From: Cryptomeria japonica
Taxonomy: Eukaryota > Streptophyta > Pinopsida > Cupressales > Cupressaceae
Assembly (NCBI RefSeq): GCF_030272615.1
Contig: NC_081414.1
Span: forward strand, 820,098,396 to 820,162,395
Length of the DNA: 64,000 bases
Direction: 5' to 3'
The position numbers and the translations under genes are program-made. Position 1 is the stretch's first letter, and every line of letters begins with the position of its first letter. The notes under the pieces were generated by a model, which searched no databases, had not been told where the DNA came from, and worked only from the letters and a program-made list of their open reading frames with translations. Below, in pieces: positions 1-11,693 of the stretch.

Positions 1-1279
1 AAATAGCATGGAATGAGGCAAATGAAAATACTTGAAAAGGTTTTGAGAAGTCGGGTGATTTTAAAACAGGGGCTTCCTTGATGGCTCTTTTGATATTTAC
101 AAAAGCTTCAAGAGCTTCATTAGTCCATTTTATTTCAACACCCTTTTTTAACATTTTAGCAATAGGCTTTATGATTTCAGAGAAATTTGAAACAAACCTT
201 CTCACAAAGTTAATTTGACCGAAGAAAGATTGGATCGCTTTAACAGTTTTTGGAATTTGGATTTTATCAATAGCAGCAATCCTTTCTGGATCAATTCTAA
301 CTCCATCTTTTGAGACAATATGACCTAATAATTTTCCTTCAATAACCCTGAAGTGACATTTTTTAGGATTCAAAGATATGCCATATTCTAGTGCTCTAAT
401 AAAAAAAATTCCAGATCATTACAATGATTTTATGCCTTTTTAGAATAAGTAGTCATATCATCTTGATACATTGCCAAGATACAATCAATCATGCCCTCCA
501 AAAGCCACGTCCATAGCTCTCTGGAATGTAGCTCCTGCATTTTTTAGTTCAAAAGGCATCCTAGCATAAACATAAGTACCCCAAGGTGTAGTGAAAGCAG
601 TTTTGAACTTCTCTGCTTCCCTAACTTTGACTTGATTATAACCCGAGAAGTCGTCCATCATAGATAACAACTCATTCCATGTGACCTTCTGCAACAAATC
701 TTCCATATTAGGCAAGGCATGATTATCTTTCAAAGATGAAACATTTAGATTTATGAAAGATACACATAACCTAATATCACCATTTTTCTTTCTTACCAGT
801 ACTAAATTTGATACCCATGTTGAGTGCCTTATACGCTCAATAATCCCTGCATTTCTCATTTTCATTAACTCCTCCTTCATCTTTGGAGCCAAGGTAGGAT
901 TTATAGGTCTTTGCTTTTGTCTGAAAGGTTTTTCATTAGGCTTCAAAGGTACCTCATGTTGGAACAAATCTTCCCTGTAAGCTTTAAGATCATCATATGA
1001 CCAAGCAAAAACATGCCTATACTTCCTCAACAGATTAATCAATTCAGTTCTAATTTTTGGTGTGAGCTTCTTTCCAAGATATACTTATCTTGGGTTTCTT
1101 TCACTTCCTAAGTTTACCTTTTTGAACTCTTCACATCCTCCTAAATTGGGCCTGAAATTCATTACATCTTTCACATCAAACATTCTTTCAAGCTCTATTA
1201 ATCCTTTTGGGATATTATTAGTTTTCAGCTGCAATACTTCTTGCCCAAGTATAGTTGCTTTGTCATCTTTGTCCTCCAT
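1..1279 (-). pseudogene. Ty3/gypsy element A: reverse transcriptase domain (runs off left edge)
   Basis: Reading leftward on the minus strand this is the RT part of a Ty3/gypsy pol. A pre-RT segment (1085-1279) is followed by the palm and fingers (485-1042) with HSTWVSNLVLVRKKNG, DDFSGYNQ and the FTTPWGTYVYARMPFELKNA block. The open frame stops at 485, but the catalytic loop continues in another frame near 460-480 as MYQDD, so there is a frameshift just before the active site. At positions 1-60 the reading reaches the start of the usual post-RT RNase H, which shows VFSFAS where active families have an Asp (TDAS-like), so the first catalytic acid appears missing. Upstream on this strand lie an extra RNase H, protease and gag. 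It is non-functional as it stands. The family assignment is firm; the Tat/Ogre-like lineage is inferred from domain order and PBS. Confidence 0.9.
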
Positions 1280-1300
1280 AATTCCATTCCAATCAATCTG

Positions 1301-1835
1301 CTAGTGCTCATATTGATCTTCACAAAATAATTTTTTTAGTAAATCCCTGTAATCATCAAAAACTTTCCATCTTTTTACATTATCAGGCACTGATGGTCTA
1401 GTTTTAATCTCCACTTGGGTAATGTCATCCAAAGGGATGTCATTGTGCTTGATAGCCAAGTTCACCATGAATTCTGCCCAAATATTGTTGGGTCTCTTAG
1501 TCCAATTGATGGAGAAGGCATCGAATAATTCAATATGATCCCAAACTTCATTCCTGTAGCTTCTTAATTTTTTATTTTTTGCAGCAAATTTGTCCCTAAC
1601 TTGTGAAATTGCTAATTCTGAATCACCATAAACCATTAGTAACTTGATACCATGCTTATTTTCTAGTTTAAGACCTAACAAGAGGGCCTCATATTTGGCA
1701 ATATTATTAGTACATTCAAAAGCCAACAAGAAAGAGTATTTGAAAAAAAATTCATTAGGTGCAATAAGTACAACTCCTGCTCCATTCCCTTCCTTACTGT
1801 AGGCACCATCAAAGTATAATTTTCAAATTAAGGTT
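1301..1835 (-). pseudogene. Element A: additional RNase H domain located upstream of RT
   Basis: A ribonuclease H fold lies between protease and RT, not after RT. On the minus strand the frame around 1800-1835 gives LYFDGAYSKEGNGAG (first Asp), then NNIAKYEALLLGL (Glu), VYGDSELAI (second Asp) and NIWAEFMVNLA, where the last acid is Glu rather than the usual Asp. This motif set is typical of the archaeal/plant-type RNase H acquired by some plant Ty3/gypsy lineages. It would degrade RNA in RNA-DNA hybrids during reverse transcription. A stop or frameshift separates 1730-1835 from the longer open frame 1301-1729. The same domain in the same position recurs in the plus-strand element at 24.7 kb, so the order is a property of the family and not a local rearrangement. 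Confidence 0.8.
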
Positions 1836-1894
1836 TCATTTTGTTTAACTGTTTGTGTAACTTTACTGATCTCTAAAGGTTTAGAAATACTTAC

Positions 1895-2878
1895 CTAGAA
1901 GTTGTCCATATCTGAATGGCAAAAGTAGGTTATTTCATCAGGATCAACTTCTTCTATGAGATACGGGGATCTTAGCTCTCTGTTTATCCTCACCATTGTC
2001 CCTTTGATTGGAATAGTAGCATAAGATAGATCAAGTTGAACGTGATTACCCACCAAATTTGACCATTGCTTGGATAACAACATTTTGTAGTTTGCAGGAA
2101 CTTGTACCACTGTGATGTCTGTGTTATATGTGGTATCTGGGCAAGCTGGAAACCTGAACTCTACGTCTTTCATAATACCCACCACCGGTACAGACCTGTT
2201 GTCCATGGCATAAAACTTGCCATAAGGTGTGTCAACATGCATCCCAAGCTCCCTCATGACATCTTCAGGCATGATGTTCACCGTTTCCCCTGGATCTATC
2301 ATACAATTATTGACCATTTTATTGTTAATTAACAATGTCAAATAGAATGGATCAACTTGTGTGAGATTTTTCATGATAGATGTGCCTAAGTAAATTACTA
2401 GAGGATCTTGTTTTAACTTAGCAGCATTTTTATTTAGATCCCCAACATTTGATATAATCTTCAAGGTCTCATCTTTATATTCTAGAAATTTCATTACTTC
2501 AAGCAAGGGCATAGAAATTTTTCCCTGAGACAATGCTAGAGACATAAAAGTTGCACAGTTTGAAGAAGGCTTACTAATTTGCTTTTTCTCCACCGGCTTG
2601 ACAAGCTTTGGCATTTCAATTGGCTCATTCTTTTCCATCTTTGTCCCTTTTTTGGCATCAACATCCTTACCCTTGGCTACATTACTTTTCATCCCATCAA
2701 ATTTTGTGACTTTGGCAAAGATACCCGTTGGCTTGCCCTGCTCATTGTTAACATTCCTATTCCTCAGCTGATAATTACTTTTCACTTGTTCTACAGCTGC
2801 GGTAGTGAAAGCTTTCTTTTCTTCTTCAATCAGGTATCTCAAAGAAGGCACTGCATCTTCTTGAAACAGTTTTCTCAA
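1895..2878 (-). pseudogene. Element A: gag-pol linker and aspartic protease
   Basis: A 327-codon open frame. The first half is lysine-rich and charged. The second half carries a retropepsin-like core: MIDPGETVNIMP at the flap-proximal active site, then GMHVDTPYG and the hydrophobic strand VVGIMKDVEFRFPACPD. The active-site triad reads D-P-G instead of D-S/T-G, so the catalytic Asp is kept but the following residue is unusual. The protease would mature Gag-Pol. It is preceded by gag (3071-4876) and followed by the extra RNase H. Assignment rests on motif and order. Confidence 0.75.
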
Positions 2879-3070
2879 AGTAGGGGTATCTTCATCGTCA
2901 TTGGAAAAAAATCAATGTATACCATATTGCAAATTTTCTCTTCTTTGAAGCACATCAAAATATTCTTCTTCTTCAGATAAATCCTCATTTCTTCCCCAAT
3001 ATGGATCAGATGAGAAGGCATTAACAGTTGGTTCATAATCTTCATTTTTATCTTCTTCTTCTATCAAGCC

Positions 3071-4876
3071 CTAGGCAATAATGCATCGTTCTGCAGCATG
3101 AGGCAGATTACATACATCACACAATGGATATTCATCTACAAAGTTTGTAGTTTTCTTTAATGGGTCAGGAGTCTCTTTGGTGGTATTTGGTTTTATTGGT
3201 TTTCCATCTTTCCAATTTGTATTATATGGCATGTCATGCGACCTCAGCCTATTGTAACTTATTTGCTTATTGTTCCTATATGGTGGCCTTTCATTATGAC
3301 TTTGCTTACCCTTTAAGTCTTTGAGCATTTCCATGATTTGAGTAAGATCATCTTTCCTGGGGACCCTGGAGTTGTACAGCTTTGGATCATCTCTCTTAGC
3401 AACTTTCCCAGCCACCTTCCTATTATTTTCAATAGTAACAGTTGTTTTGAATGCTTGTTGTAAAGTGTTAGGTCTATGAGATAGAATCTCATAATGAGTT
3501 TTGTTGTCAAAAGCACTTAAATAAAAGTTAATCAAAAATGAATCAATTGGTCTGACATCTTTGGGTATTCTATTTAATACCTTATTAAATCTTTTATTAA
3601 ATTCATTCATTAATTCATTTTTATTCTTTTTATGCTTGTTAGTTCATGGGATGCAAATTAAGGATCATTGTGATATCCAAATTCTTCCAAGAATAGCGTC
3701 ACAAATTCCTGCTAGCTACAAATACATTTGTCAGGAAGGCTTCTATACCATTCCCCTGCATCCTCTATCAAAGACTAAACTAACAACTTCATGAACACAT
3801 CTTCATGAGGAATCTCAAATTCTTCGATGATATTCTTTACATTAATAACATGTTGCTCTGCTAAATCAACTCCATTTCCTAAAATTTTGGGATTGATAAT
3901 CTCAAATCATTAGTGATTTGATTTGGATAACCAACAATACCAGTGAAATCCAATTGGTTGTACCTCTCAATGATTAAGGGTTATCTACCAACATGATGGT
4001 TGCTTTGATCGTTCATAATCCCATTATTGTTGCCATAGTTTCCATTATTACCATTATTTCCACCTCCATTATTATTGCCATTATTGTTACCATTGTTCCT
4101 AGCTCCACCATTGCCACTTCCATAATTGCCATTGTTACCTCTATTTTGTCCATTATTCTAGTTGTTGCCACACCCATTGTTTCCTACATGGTTGGCCCTA
4201 TTTGTGTTAATCTGGTTCCCATAATTTTCCCCATCTCCATTCCTTCTTCCATCCTTTGGCCTTTCTTCATTTTGATCCCTATGCACATCCCTCCATCTTC
4301 TATTTTCACTTACCAACGGGTTGTCATAGGTTACAAAAGGCTGGTCATTTCTTCTCATATGAGGAGGACTATATCTTGGAACTACTTGTCTACTTGTTTC
4401 ACCTCTCTCTTCTCCTACCTTGTCTGTCTTGGGGCTTGAAATATTATTTATCTCTATTCCTAATTTCTATAGCACCCAATCTAGTTGCCTTTTAAGTTCC
4501 ATCGCCATCTTGGCATCATCAACACTCATATCTGCCATTTTAAGAATAAGATCATCCCACTATTTTTCTTCATGTTCCTTAGCATTCATGATCTCATCAT
4601 GGCTATGTCTATTATCCTTTGAACTTATATTATGAAAAGGATTTTCCTCTCTACTCTCAGATTTGCTAGCAGACGAAGAATCTTCCTCCCTACTAACAAA
4701 TATCTTATATCCTTCAAATACCATGTTTGATTTTATTTTATTTTGTTCCTTTTCTTGGGACTCAACTAAACAAGATCTTCTTGTCCTTTGTGTAGAGATC
4801 TCCTCCCCTGCATAAATCTTAATGACAAATTTCTAGGAGTTTCTCTTATTTTCTCAACATACCAATCATTACTCAT
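3071..4876 (-). pseudogene. Element A: gag (capsid/nucleocapsid), broken
   Basis: The gag of element A reads from an ATG at 4874-4876, about 120 bp after the PBS, which fits a gypsy leader. The N-terminal part is charged (YVEKIRETPRN and onward). The middle (about 3985-4350) is an asparagine/glycine-rich tract encoded by AAT/GGT-type codons. The C-terminal open frame (3071-3610) holds a capsid-like segment (FNKRFNKVLNRIP, FLINFYLSAF) and one zinc-knuckle-like motif, CDVCNLPHAAERC, with spacing C-X2-C-X3-H-X4-C. The same atypical spacing occurs in element B gag. Several stops and frameshifts interrupt it, so it is non-functional. Confidence 0.75.
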
Positions 4877-4999
4877 GTATTATATGTAGAGTCACCACCT
4901 CCTAAGAGGAATAATATCTTTTACTAATCTTCCAGGCTCTTTCCTCCAGCAGAGTCTAAAATGAAACCCCCAGAAATTTTAAGTGCTTCTTATCACAAC

Positions 5000-5017
5000 T
5001 CCCCAGCAGAGTCGCCA
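5000..5017 (-). other. Primer-binding site of element A (tRNA-Arg-like)
   Basis: On the minus strand the sequence TGGCGACTCTGCTGGGGA starts three bases after the LTR end (...CCAACA). It begins with TGG, the complement of tRNA CCA. The rest resembles the complement of a plant tRNA-Arg 3' end; that identity comes from memory of tRNA sequences and needs a search. Confidence 0.8.
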
Positions 5018-5020
5018 ATT

Positions 5021-5937
5021 TGTTGGTGCCCAAAACCACAGATTGGAAAACTTAAGGATTTTCCAAGCCCTTAACTAATCCAAATAGCCTTTGTCAATGA
5101 ACAAGGATGGTCAAAGACCAAATCCCCCTGCACTTAAGGCTCCACTGAACCTAGGTGGGTATACCTCTCCCTCACAAGCACAAAAAGAGTTATTTAAAGT
5201 GGATTTAAACTTTGCTAAGACAACTCTTTGCAAGAATGGCAATAATTTCCTGCTACTGCTGAGTGCTTTTATTTGAATGCTTTTGAAATTGAAAACTGAA
5301 TGTAAATATAATTGTGTATAAAGATTGTTATATTTTGGAAATAAATGCTTTCAGGACATTCAAGAAATATATAATAGAATAATTCAAAAGGTTTCAGAAG
5401 AATGCTTTTCTCTCAAGAACCTTATGCATATCAAATCAGAATCTTAGAGAATGAATAACAGACCAGTGCCTCTATCTCAGAATATATATGATACTTTGTG
5501 GACAAACAACTTTATCAACTTAGGAGACAATATTAAAAATCACTATAATGGTTCAATATGTGTCACATAAACAATAAGAACTCAATCTCGCATTTAATGT
5601 AACAGCATGTGATTCACATTATAGCAAATCCTTAAACAGATTTATCAAGAGGACAAAGAATGTTTCATCAACACAGCAAGTAGACAATGCATTTGAAGTA
5701 AAAATAGTGAATCTTGTATATTAATTTCTGAGAAATGACAGTACACAAAAGCTACACTTGGAGATACTTCATTACAATTTGGTTGCACAAAAATGATACT
5801 TCTTCTTCCTATAAAATTTCCTAATACATACGACTTTCAGTCCCTACAGAAGTTGGATGTTCCCCGAAAAACTGTCCTCTTTGATACAAAATGACTCAAT
5901 ACAAATACATATTCTGAAAGACATGAATGAAAGGACA
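5021..5937 (-). repeat. LTR of element A (5' LTR relative to its gag)
   Basis: The 3' border is exact: the minus-strand LTR ends ...GGGCACCAACA at 5021, next to the PBS. The other border is uncertain. A start at 5937 (TGTCCTTTC preceded by the purine-rich AATGAAAGGGTG) and one at 5848 (TGTAGGGAC, pairing with the TGTTGG terminal inverted end) are both possible. No second copy is in the window. The sequence on its 5' side is a post-pol ORF rather than host flank. Confidence 0.6.
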
Positions 5938-6026
5938 CACCCTTTCATTATCTTAACAACTAACTGAACAATAATTAAAAAGCCTAACTAATATATCAAT
6001 TACATTACACAAACTAAAGCACAACA

Positions 6027-8962
6027 CTAAGACTTTCGATTTAGCCACTGTCCATATTTTTTAATATGCTGCAAGTAGCCTAGATCCTTGTATGTTGTAG
6101 CGTTGAATATCACATCCTTGGTTGCATTCTCGATCACATAAAATTTTTCCAACTGATCGGTCATGTCGTTCATGTCAAGGACATCTGCTCTGGTGATGGC
6201 TTGGGTTGCACTAAGCATAGACTTGCACTCAAAGATCCATACGATTTTTTCTTTGATCACACCTGCATCATCTTACCAGACTGGGAACCTCATGCTGAAC
6301 AATCTGTTGGCATTCATCAAATTCAGACTTCAATTCCTTTGCAATTTCCTCATGTGTAACAAGCAGACAATGCACCTTCTTCTTTACTTTCTCTCTGGTC
6401 GATGCATCCTATAACAACATGTCGACTCTATCTTGAATTTTGGTGTGAGAAACCATATTGTCCATGTTCCTCTGATATTCACCCCAGAATTTGTCCAATG
6501 TTTTCTCCATATTGTCATATCTCTTACTTAGAAACATACAAGTTGTATCGGCCCTAATCCTTCTCATCTCCTTTTTAAACTTATTGTGTTCATAAGATAG
6601 CTTTTCAAATTTTTTCTTCCATTGGCCTCCTGAACCTGTAATTTGGGGAACCAGGTGCCCACTCCTCTTAAGGGTCTCTTCATATAAAGCCTTATACTTA
6701 TTCTTCTCTGCTATCTCATGTTTCATTTGGGCCTTATTGAATTTTGAAATATTAATACCCATGTCAGTTGTGACCATGGGATCTACTTCTCCAACTTTCA
6801 AGGTCATCATGTGACCAAAAGCTTTATCTACATCAATGATTTTTGGCCTTTTATTAGGAGGATATAAGGCCCACAATAATATTTCTTCCTCCTTTGGATC
6901 ATATCTTGATCCAATAAAAATATCCTGCACTCCTTGGATGTTCAGTTTCATATCCTTATTATCTGAATGTAACAAAGAATAAAAAATAAACGAAGCACTC
7001 AGGTCCCATCCTGGAAACACAATTATTCCTACCTTTACTAGTAATTGTCTGCCCTTTTGCAGGGTCATAGTCTCAACCTCTATGTCAATGTCTTTCTTCA
7101 ACCTCTTCATCATTTCTACTTTATTCTCAGGGGTTACATTTGGCACTGCTTCCCTTAATTTCTTACCCTTGAAGTGGTGCAGGAATGATTTGAATTCCTT
7201 AGACTTAATGAATTGATCATCAAATACAAAAGAAACATGCTCTACCATTATTTCATTTGTTTCTGCATTCAGGGCAACAATGAGTCTATTCTCTACTTCT
7301 GAGTCCTTCTCCTTCTCAGGTGCAGAGAGCTTGGAGACTACATCATTTTCCCCTGAATCACTTTGGGTTGGTTCTCCCTCCATCCTTTCTAGTCTCTGCC
7401 TTCTTTCCTCTAGCTTTTTTTCCAAGGTCCCCATAACTCTTGCAAGCTCTTCCACATCCTTATTTTTGCACATGTCTTCAAATTCATCTTCCTGATGGAA
7501 GTAGTCTCCCAACTCCTATCTTTTCTTGCTTGAATGGATGTAACCTTCAGGATCATAATGTGTTCTAGAAGCATGCTGAAACAAGTTGTATTCATCCACC
7601 AACTTCCTATCAATGGCCTCATATGCCTTGGTTGATACAATTTTAAAATCCTGAAAGTGAAGTGTGTTAGGGAGTAAAACTTTCTTGTGTGCTCCTCCGA
7701 AATGTTTGGCATTAGACACACTTAACTACCTTACAATTTCCAAGAAGGCAATCCTGTCTGGTGCAGGATTTGGTTGGACATATGGATAACCCTCAAATCC
7801 ATAGCATCGAACTAAAGTGAAATTTTGGCACGAGTACCAATTACCCCAGTTGTGATTGACCTTTGGATTTTTGTGCTTGTGAGGCCTAAGAAACTTCTTG
7901 ACCTCCTTAGAAAATGATCCTTGTCGAGGCTCACCAAAAAGCAAGAAAATTGGTTTGACAAAGAATTCCTCAAATTTGAGGTAATGAGAATTCACAAATC
8001 TGTAATCCCAAAGGGAAACCCATAATTGCACTAGTTGCTCCTTTCCATCCTTCCCAACTGTATTTAAATTCAATTCTTCCAGCCACAACCCTCTAAGTTT
8101 CCCATAAAATAAAACAATATGCATCAACAATGAATAGTGCTTGAAATATTTGTTCGGATTATTCCTTAGGTTCAAGAAACCTTCATGCAATCTGTCTACC
8201 AGGTATGAAGCAAAGTCAAAAACCCTGGGCTCATGCCTCTGACTTTCTATTGCTAGAACCAGCAGTCCTATGTTTGCCACATCAGGAGCTTCAACTCCTC
8301 CCATCTGACCACAAGCCATATATGTATATTGTAGATACTTCTTGAAAATAATCATGTCATAAGGAGGACCATCTTCCTATGTTAGTCTCCCCTTATCTGC
8401 TTTGTGGACAGCGAGGTTCTAGGCTTGGTATGTAGTGTACATCTTCCTATACTCCTCTTCCAAATCTAAAAAAGATAAAGGCACATCCGCTTCCAAATCT
8501 ATTGCAAAAACTTCCTGAATCTTAGCCTTTGCAAAGTGCACTAGAGCAGTCCCATTAGACAACATAATGCATCACTTGTTTGCATCATAATGTCTTACTA
8601 AAAGCTTCAACAAATCGATATTCACAAACACATTGGGTACTACAAGTTTACCTAGATCAGTTTTCCATGGGTTTGAAATTGGTATGGGCTCATCCCTACG
8701 GAAGTAATGGAAAAGGAACAACTCATGCCCTCGTACTATGGTGAATACATCTCCAATCTCTCTGTATCTATCCTCCAACTAGTCACTGATAGGAAAATTT
8801 ATCTTATCTCTGTGTGACCTAGCTCCCAGAGATCCCATTTGGTCTATCATGTCCTGATTTAGCTTTCTTCGGACCTCACTGACCTCACTCTTTGATTTCT
8901 TTGTCGTGGTACTGGATATTTCGGCAACCTTTCACTTCCCTTTTGATCTTGACCCCTCCATC
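6027..8962 (-). pseudogene. Post-pol ORF ('ORF3') of a Tat-like element, unknown function
   Basis: One long coding frame of roughly 980 codons, cut by about seven stops or shifts, reads leftward from an ATG near 8962 to 6027. It has no RT, integrase or envelope features: I see no signal peptide and no membrane span. The N-terminal third is globular (YREIGDVFTIVRGHELFLFHYF, then KYFKHYSLLMHIVLFYG and WVSLWDYRFVNSHYLKFEEFF). The C-terminal part is charged and helical with coiled-coil character (LEKKLEERRQRLERMEG; KNKYKALYEETLKRSG). A block hxLLxHIxLF...Gx...VxxW...YxxFxxFFxxPIxxxFG matches the plus-strand ORF at 30.5-30.8 kb by eye, so the two look like one family. It lies directly 5' of the LTR at 5021-5.9 kb. 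The product is unknown. Confidence 0.65.
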
Positions 8963-10130
8963 TCTGCAAATTCCTTCACTCTATGCTTAGTAACTCAAAA
9001 CATTTCTCAAGAAGCACTTGATATCTTTCTGCAATAACTTCGTGAGAAAATTTGCTCTTCAATATTGGTTATATGTCCCAAGGAGTCCAATCCTGCAATT
9101 AATTATTGCAAATATTGATGGATTTTCTTCGTGCGGAAATGGATCTACTCAGTTGATGCATTTAATGGAAACTATTTTGTCAGTTCTTCTTCATCAAGAC
9201 GTCCAACGGCTAATCGGCAAGACTCCTCCCAACGATACAAATGTTTGGCACCGATTGTTATGACTTTACCACTTTTTGCTTTTTGATCAGCACAAACTAT
9301 CCCGGCCCACTTATCGAGTATCAGGATATCAATTTTTTCTTTATCCCGATGGTTCATTTCATCCCGATGGGCATCACTCCAGTCTCAACTTTGCGTTTTG
9401 TTTCAATGCTCCATCGGCACAACTCTTCCCGATGCATTCGCCTTTGGTTTCCTTTTATTTAACTCATCGGGTGTTGGCATAATTTATTTCATGTCCCTCT
9501 GATGCCCCGATGATCTCAATATTCCAACCCACATTCTGACTAAGATCACCATGTTATCAGTATAACTTATCCCGAGGAACTCCTTGCACTTACCATTTGC
9601 CTAAACGGTCCTATCGGCATAACATAAAAGTTCTTCTTTCAATGTCCCAATGATTCCTCATTAGATGATTTCTTTATTGGTATAACTCACACCAACACCC
9701 CTGCAAGTGCTTCTATCTTCATCGGGGGTTGGAATAGCCTTTTTCTATTCCTCTTGTAGTCCCAATGAGTTCCCGATGCCCTTTTGTGTTTTATGCTTCC
9801 AAGTTTGTTTTATTGGTATAGGTAATACTGATAGCTCTGCCTTCCGATTCTCCATGTCATCGGTGATCGGTCTAGCTATTTCTGCATTACTCTAATATGG
9901 TTCTTTTTTCTGATGGGCTCACCTTCGGTTTCCTTTAGTCATCGGGTATTGGGATAAAACTTTCTCCTTACTTCTGATCTCCTGATACTATATGATAAAC
10001 TTTGCCATACCATTATAAGTTATACCGATGGTTTCATAGGTTATCAGTATAGAAATTTCTAAACTTTGTCGATAAGCCGATACAAGCTGATAGAAAACAA
10101 CTGCCTACTACCTCGTCAGAACAAGCTATC
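8963..10130. repeat. Degenerate repeat region rich in ATCGG / CCGAT motifs
   Basis: About 1.1 kb contains some thirty scattered copies of short related motifs (TATCGGCATAAC, ATTGGTATAACT, CCCGATG, CATCGGGTGTTGG). One longer pair is recognisable: GATG..CTCRCCTTYGGTTTCCTTT followed by ATCGGGTRTTGG at about 9433 and about 9912. It looks like an old tandem array in the spacer upstream of the minus-strand ORF3. The open frames here are short and look random. Confidence 0.6.
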
Positions 10131-10487
10131 TCAATGGAATGACCTTTCCAATAGTGTGCACTGTGTTGAGTATTTTTTAAGTGTTCCAATGAGTTTGCGC
10201 TCTATTTCATCAGTATAAGTGATGTCGATAATCCTCCTTTGGCTTGCCAATGCGGTTTCATCGGAACTACTTATGCCGATAAATGGAATTTTGCAATTTA
10301 GCACAAATGGGCCATCCATCCTATAAATTGATGATCCCAACTTTTCCCACAGGGTCTGAAACATACTAGAAGACAATCCTTGATCACACCATGATGACTC
10401 CTCTGTTGACAAATGCTTCATAATGGATTCCTTGTGCAGTCTATACTCAGTGCATGCCCTTAGTGTGTCCAAGTGATACCTTGACAT
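10131..10487 (-). other. Small open frame of unknown identity
   Basis: A 118-codon minus-strand frame (MSRYHLDTLRACTEYRLHK at the start). Its C-terminal third runs into the ATCGG-motif repeats. I recognise no family. It could be a remnant of the coding part of the same Tat-like block as the ORF3 at 6.0-9.0 kb, or a chance frame. It ends where the copia LTR remnant begins. Confidence 0.2.
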
Positions 10488-10619
10488 TCCTGAAATAGTT
10501 GTCCCTTAGAGAACTTTACTTGTGCTAATAAGGTTCCTTCACATGCAAACCAGTAATAAATTCTCATATGATAAAAGAAAAAGGCCTCTATGTAGCATAA
10601 AATATTTTAAAAAAATATG

Positions 10620-11415
10620 TGCTAACAGGCTCAACACTCACCACCTAATTACAAAAATATAATCACACACACTACAAAATCATATGCAGACCAAGAAATG
10701 TCAGCTAAGATAGCACGAACCCATATCACATGCCTCAAATGTGAAACACATCCAATAATTATGCATCGAACATCTGCAACACACTACAAGCATCTAGTCG
10801 GCCAAAACAAGAACACTAACACATCGGTAAAAATCATCATTTGCGCTCACAACAATCAATGCAGACCACCAACACAAAAGGAACATGATCCAAAAACATC
10901 CACAAGCATCATGAATTACCATCGCAACATCCACAACAACACAAATTACTAGAAGCATATCATCATCATACCAAACTTCAAGAACAATAATTGCAACGAC
11001 TATCAACCTTGAAAAATCACTTGTGGAGCTCTAAACCATGAACCACTTGAATTGGAGATACACATCAACATCCTAAATATTCCTCCATATATGTAGATCA
11101 AGATATTACAATGTGGAGCAATTTAGATCAAAATGCTAACATTTTATCACCATTGAACAACAGAAAAATCAACCACAACACCAATAACCATAACTCACTC
11201 AAATCTTCATGCAGATCTCTAAAAAATACACTGAGTCATCTAAACACAATCCTCTACAAACCCTTTAATCCACAAACACTTGTCATCAACCAAACCATCT
11301 CATTGACCTCCACTGAATCACTATCACGGACAGATAAATATGTTGACATCAATGACAACACATCTCTCAGATATCATTAAAGTACACTAACAAAAATCTC
11401 TCCAAACATCCAACA
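10620..11415 (-). repeat. Copia A 3' LTR, partial
   Basis: The minus-strand LTR start is at 11415 (TGTTGGATGTTTGGAGAG), right after a purine-rich tract GCCAAAGGGAGAGAT. From 10628 upward the sequence is alignable with the LTR at 51.9-52.68 kb (shared GGCTCAAC...TAATTACAAAA, GACCACCAA, ATCATGAACCAC, TGTTGACATCAATGACAACA). The U5-side third present in the other copy is not seen here, so the LTR is truncated at about 10.5-10.62 kb against the Tat-like spacer. Confidence 0.65.
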
Positions 11416-11693
11416 ATCTCTCCCTTTGGCATTGATGGCAACATATGATGTGAAAAACAATCAATGACAAAGAAATCAATGGCTCTCTCATATTACTCTA
11501 TCCCACTAGATCACTACATAGTTTTTCGCATGAATCTCTCCCCCTTTGACATCAATGACAAAGATGCATATTTTTACTACAAAACTCAAAACTGACTCAC
11601 TGACTACTCCCCCTGAGTAGTAGCCTCCACTCATCAATCTGGATCACAAAATATGATTGTGAAATGCACCAAACTGATGCATACTCATGCACC
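11416..11693 (-). other. Copia A 3' untranslated region with polypurine tracts
   Basis: Between the pol stop and the LTR are two related purine-rich stretches on the minus strand, TGTCAAAGGGGGAGAG (about 11536-11551) and GCCAAAGGGAGAGAT (11416-11430). The second abuts the LTR and is the likely PPT. No coding potential seen. Confidence 0.55.

Noticed and set aside
3993..4439. 148-codon plus-strand frame rich in Ile/Val/Ser
   Set aside because: Reverse shadow of the Asn/Gly-rich gag tract. The hydrophobicity comes from the complement of AAT/GGT codons, not from a membrane protein.
7280..7495. Ser/Phe-rich plus-strand frame
   Set aside because: Complement of the coiled-coil, Glu/Lys-rich part of the minus-strand ORF3.
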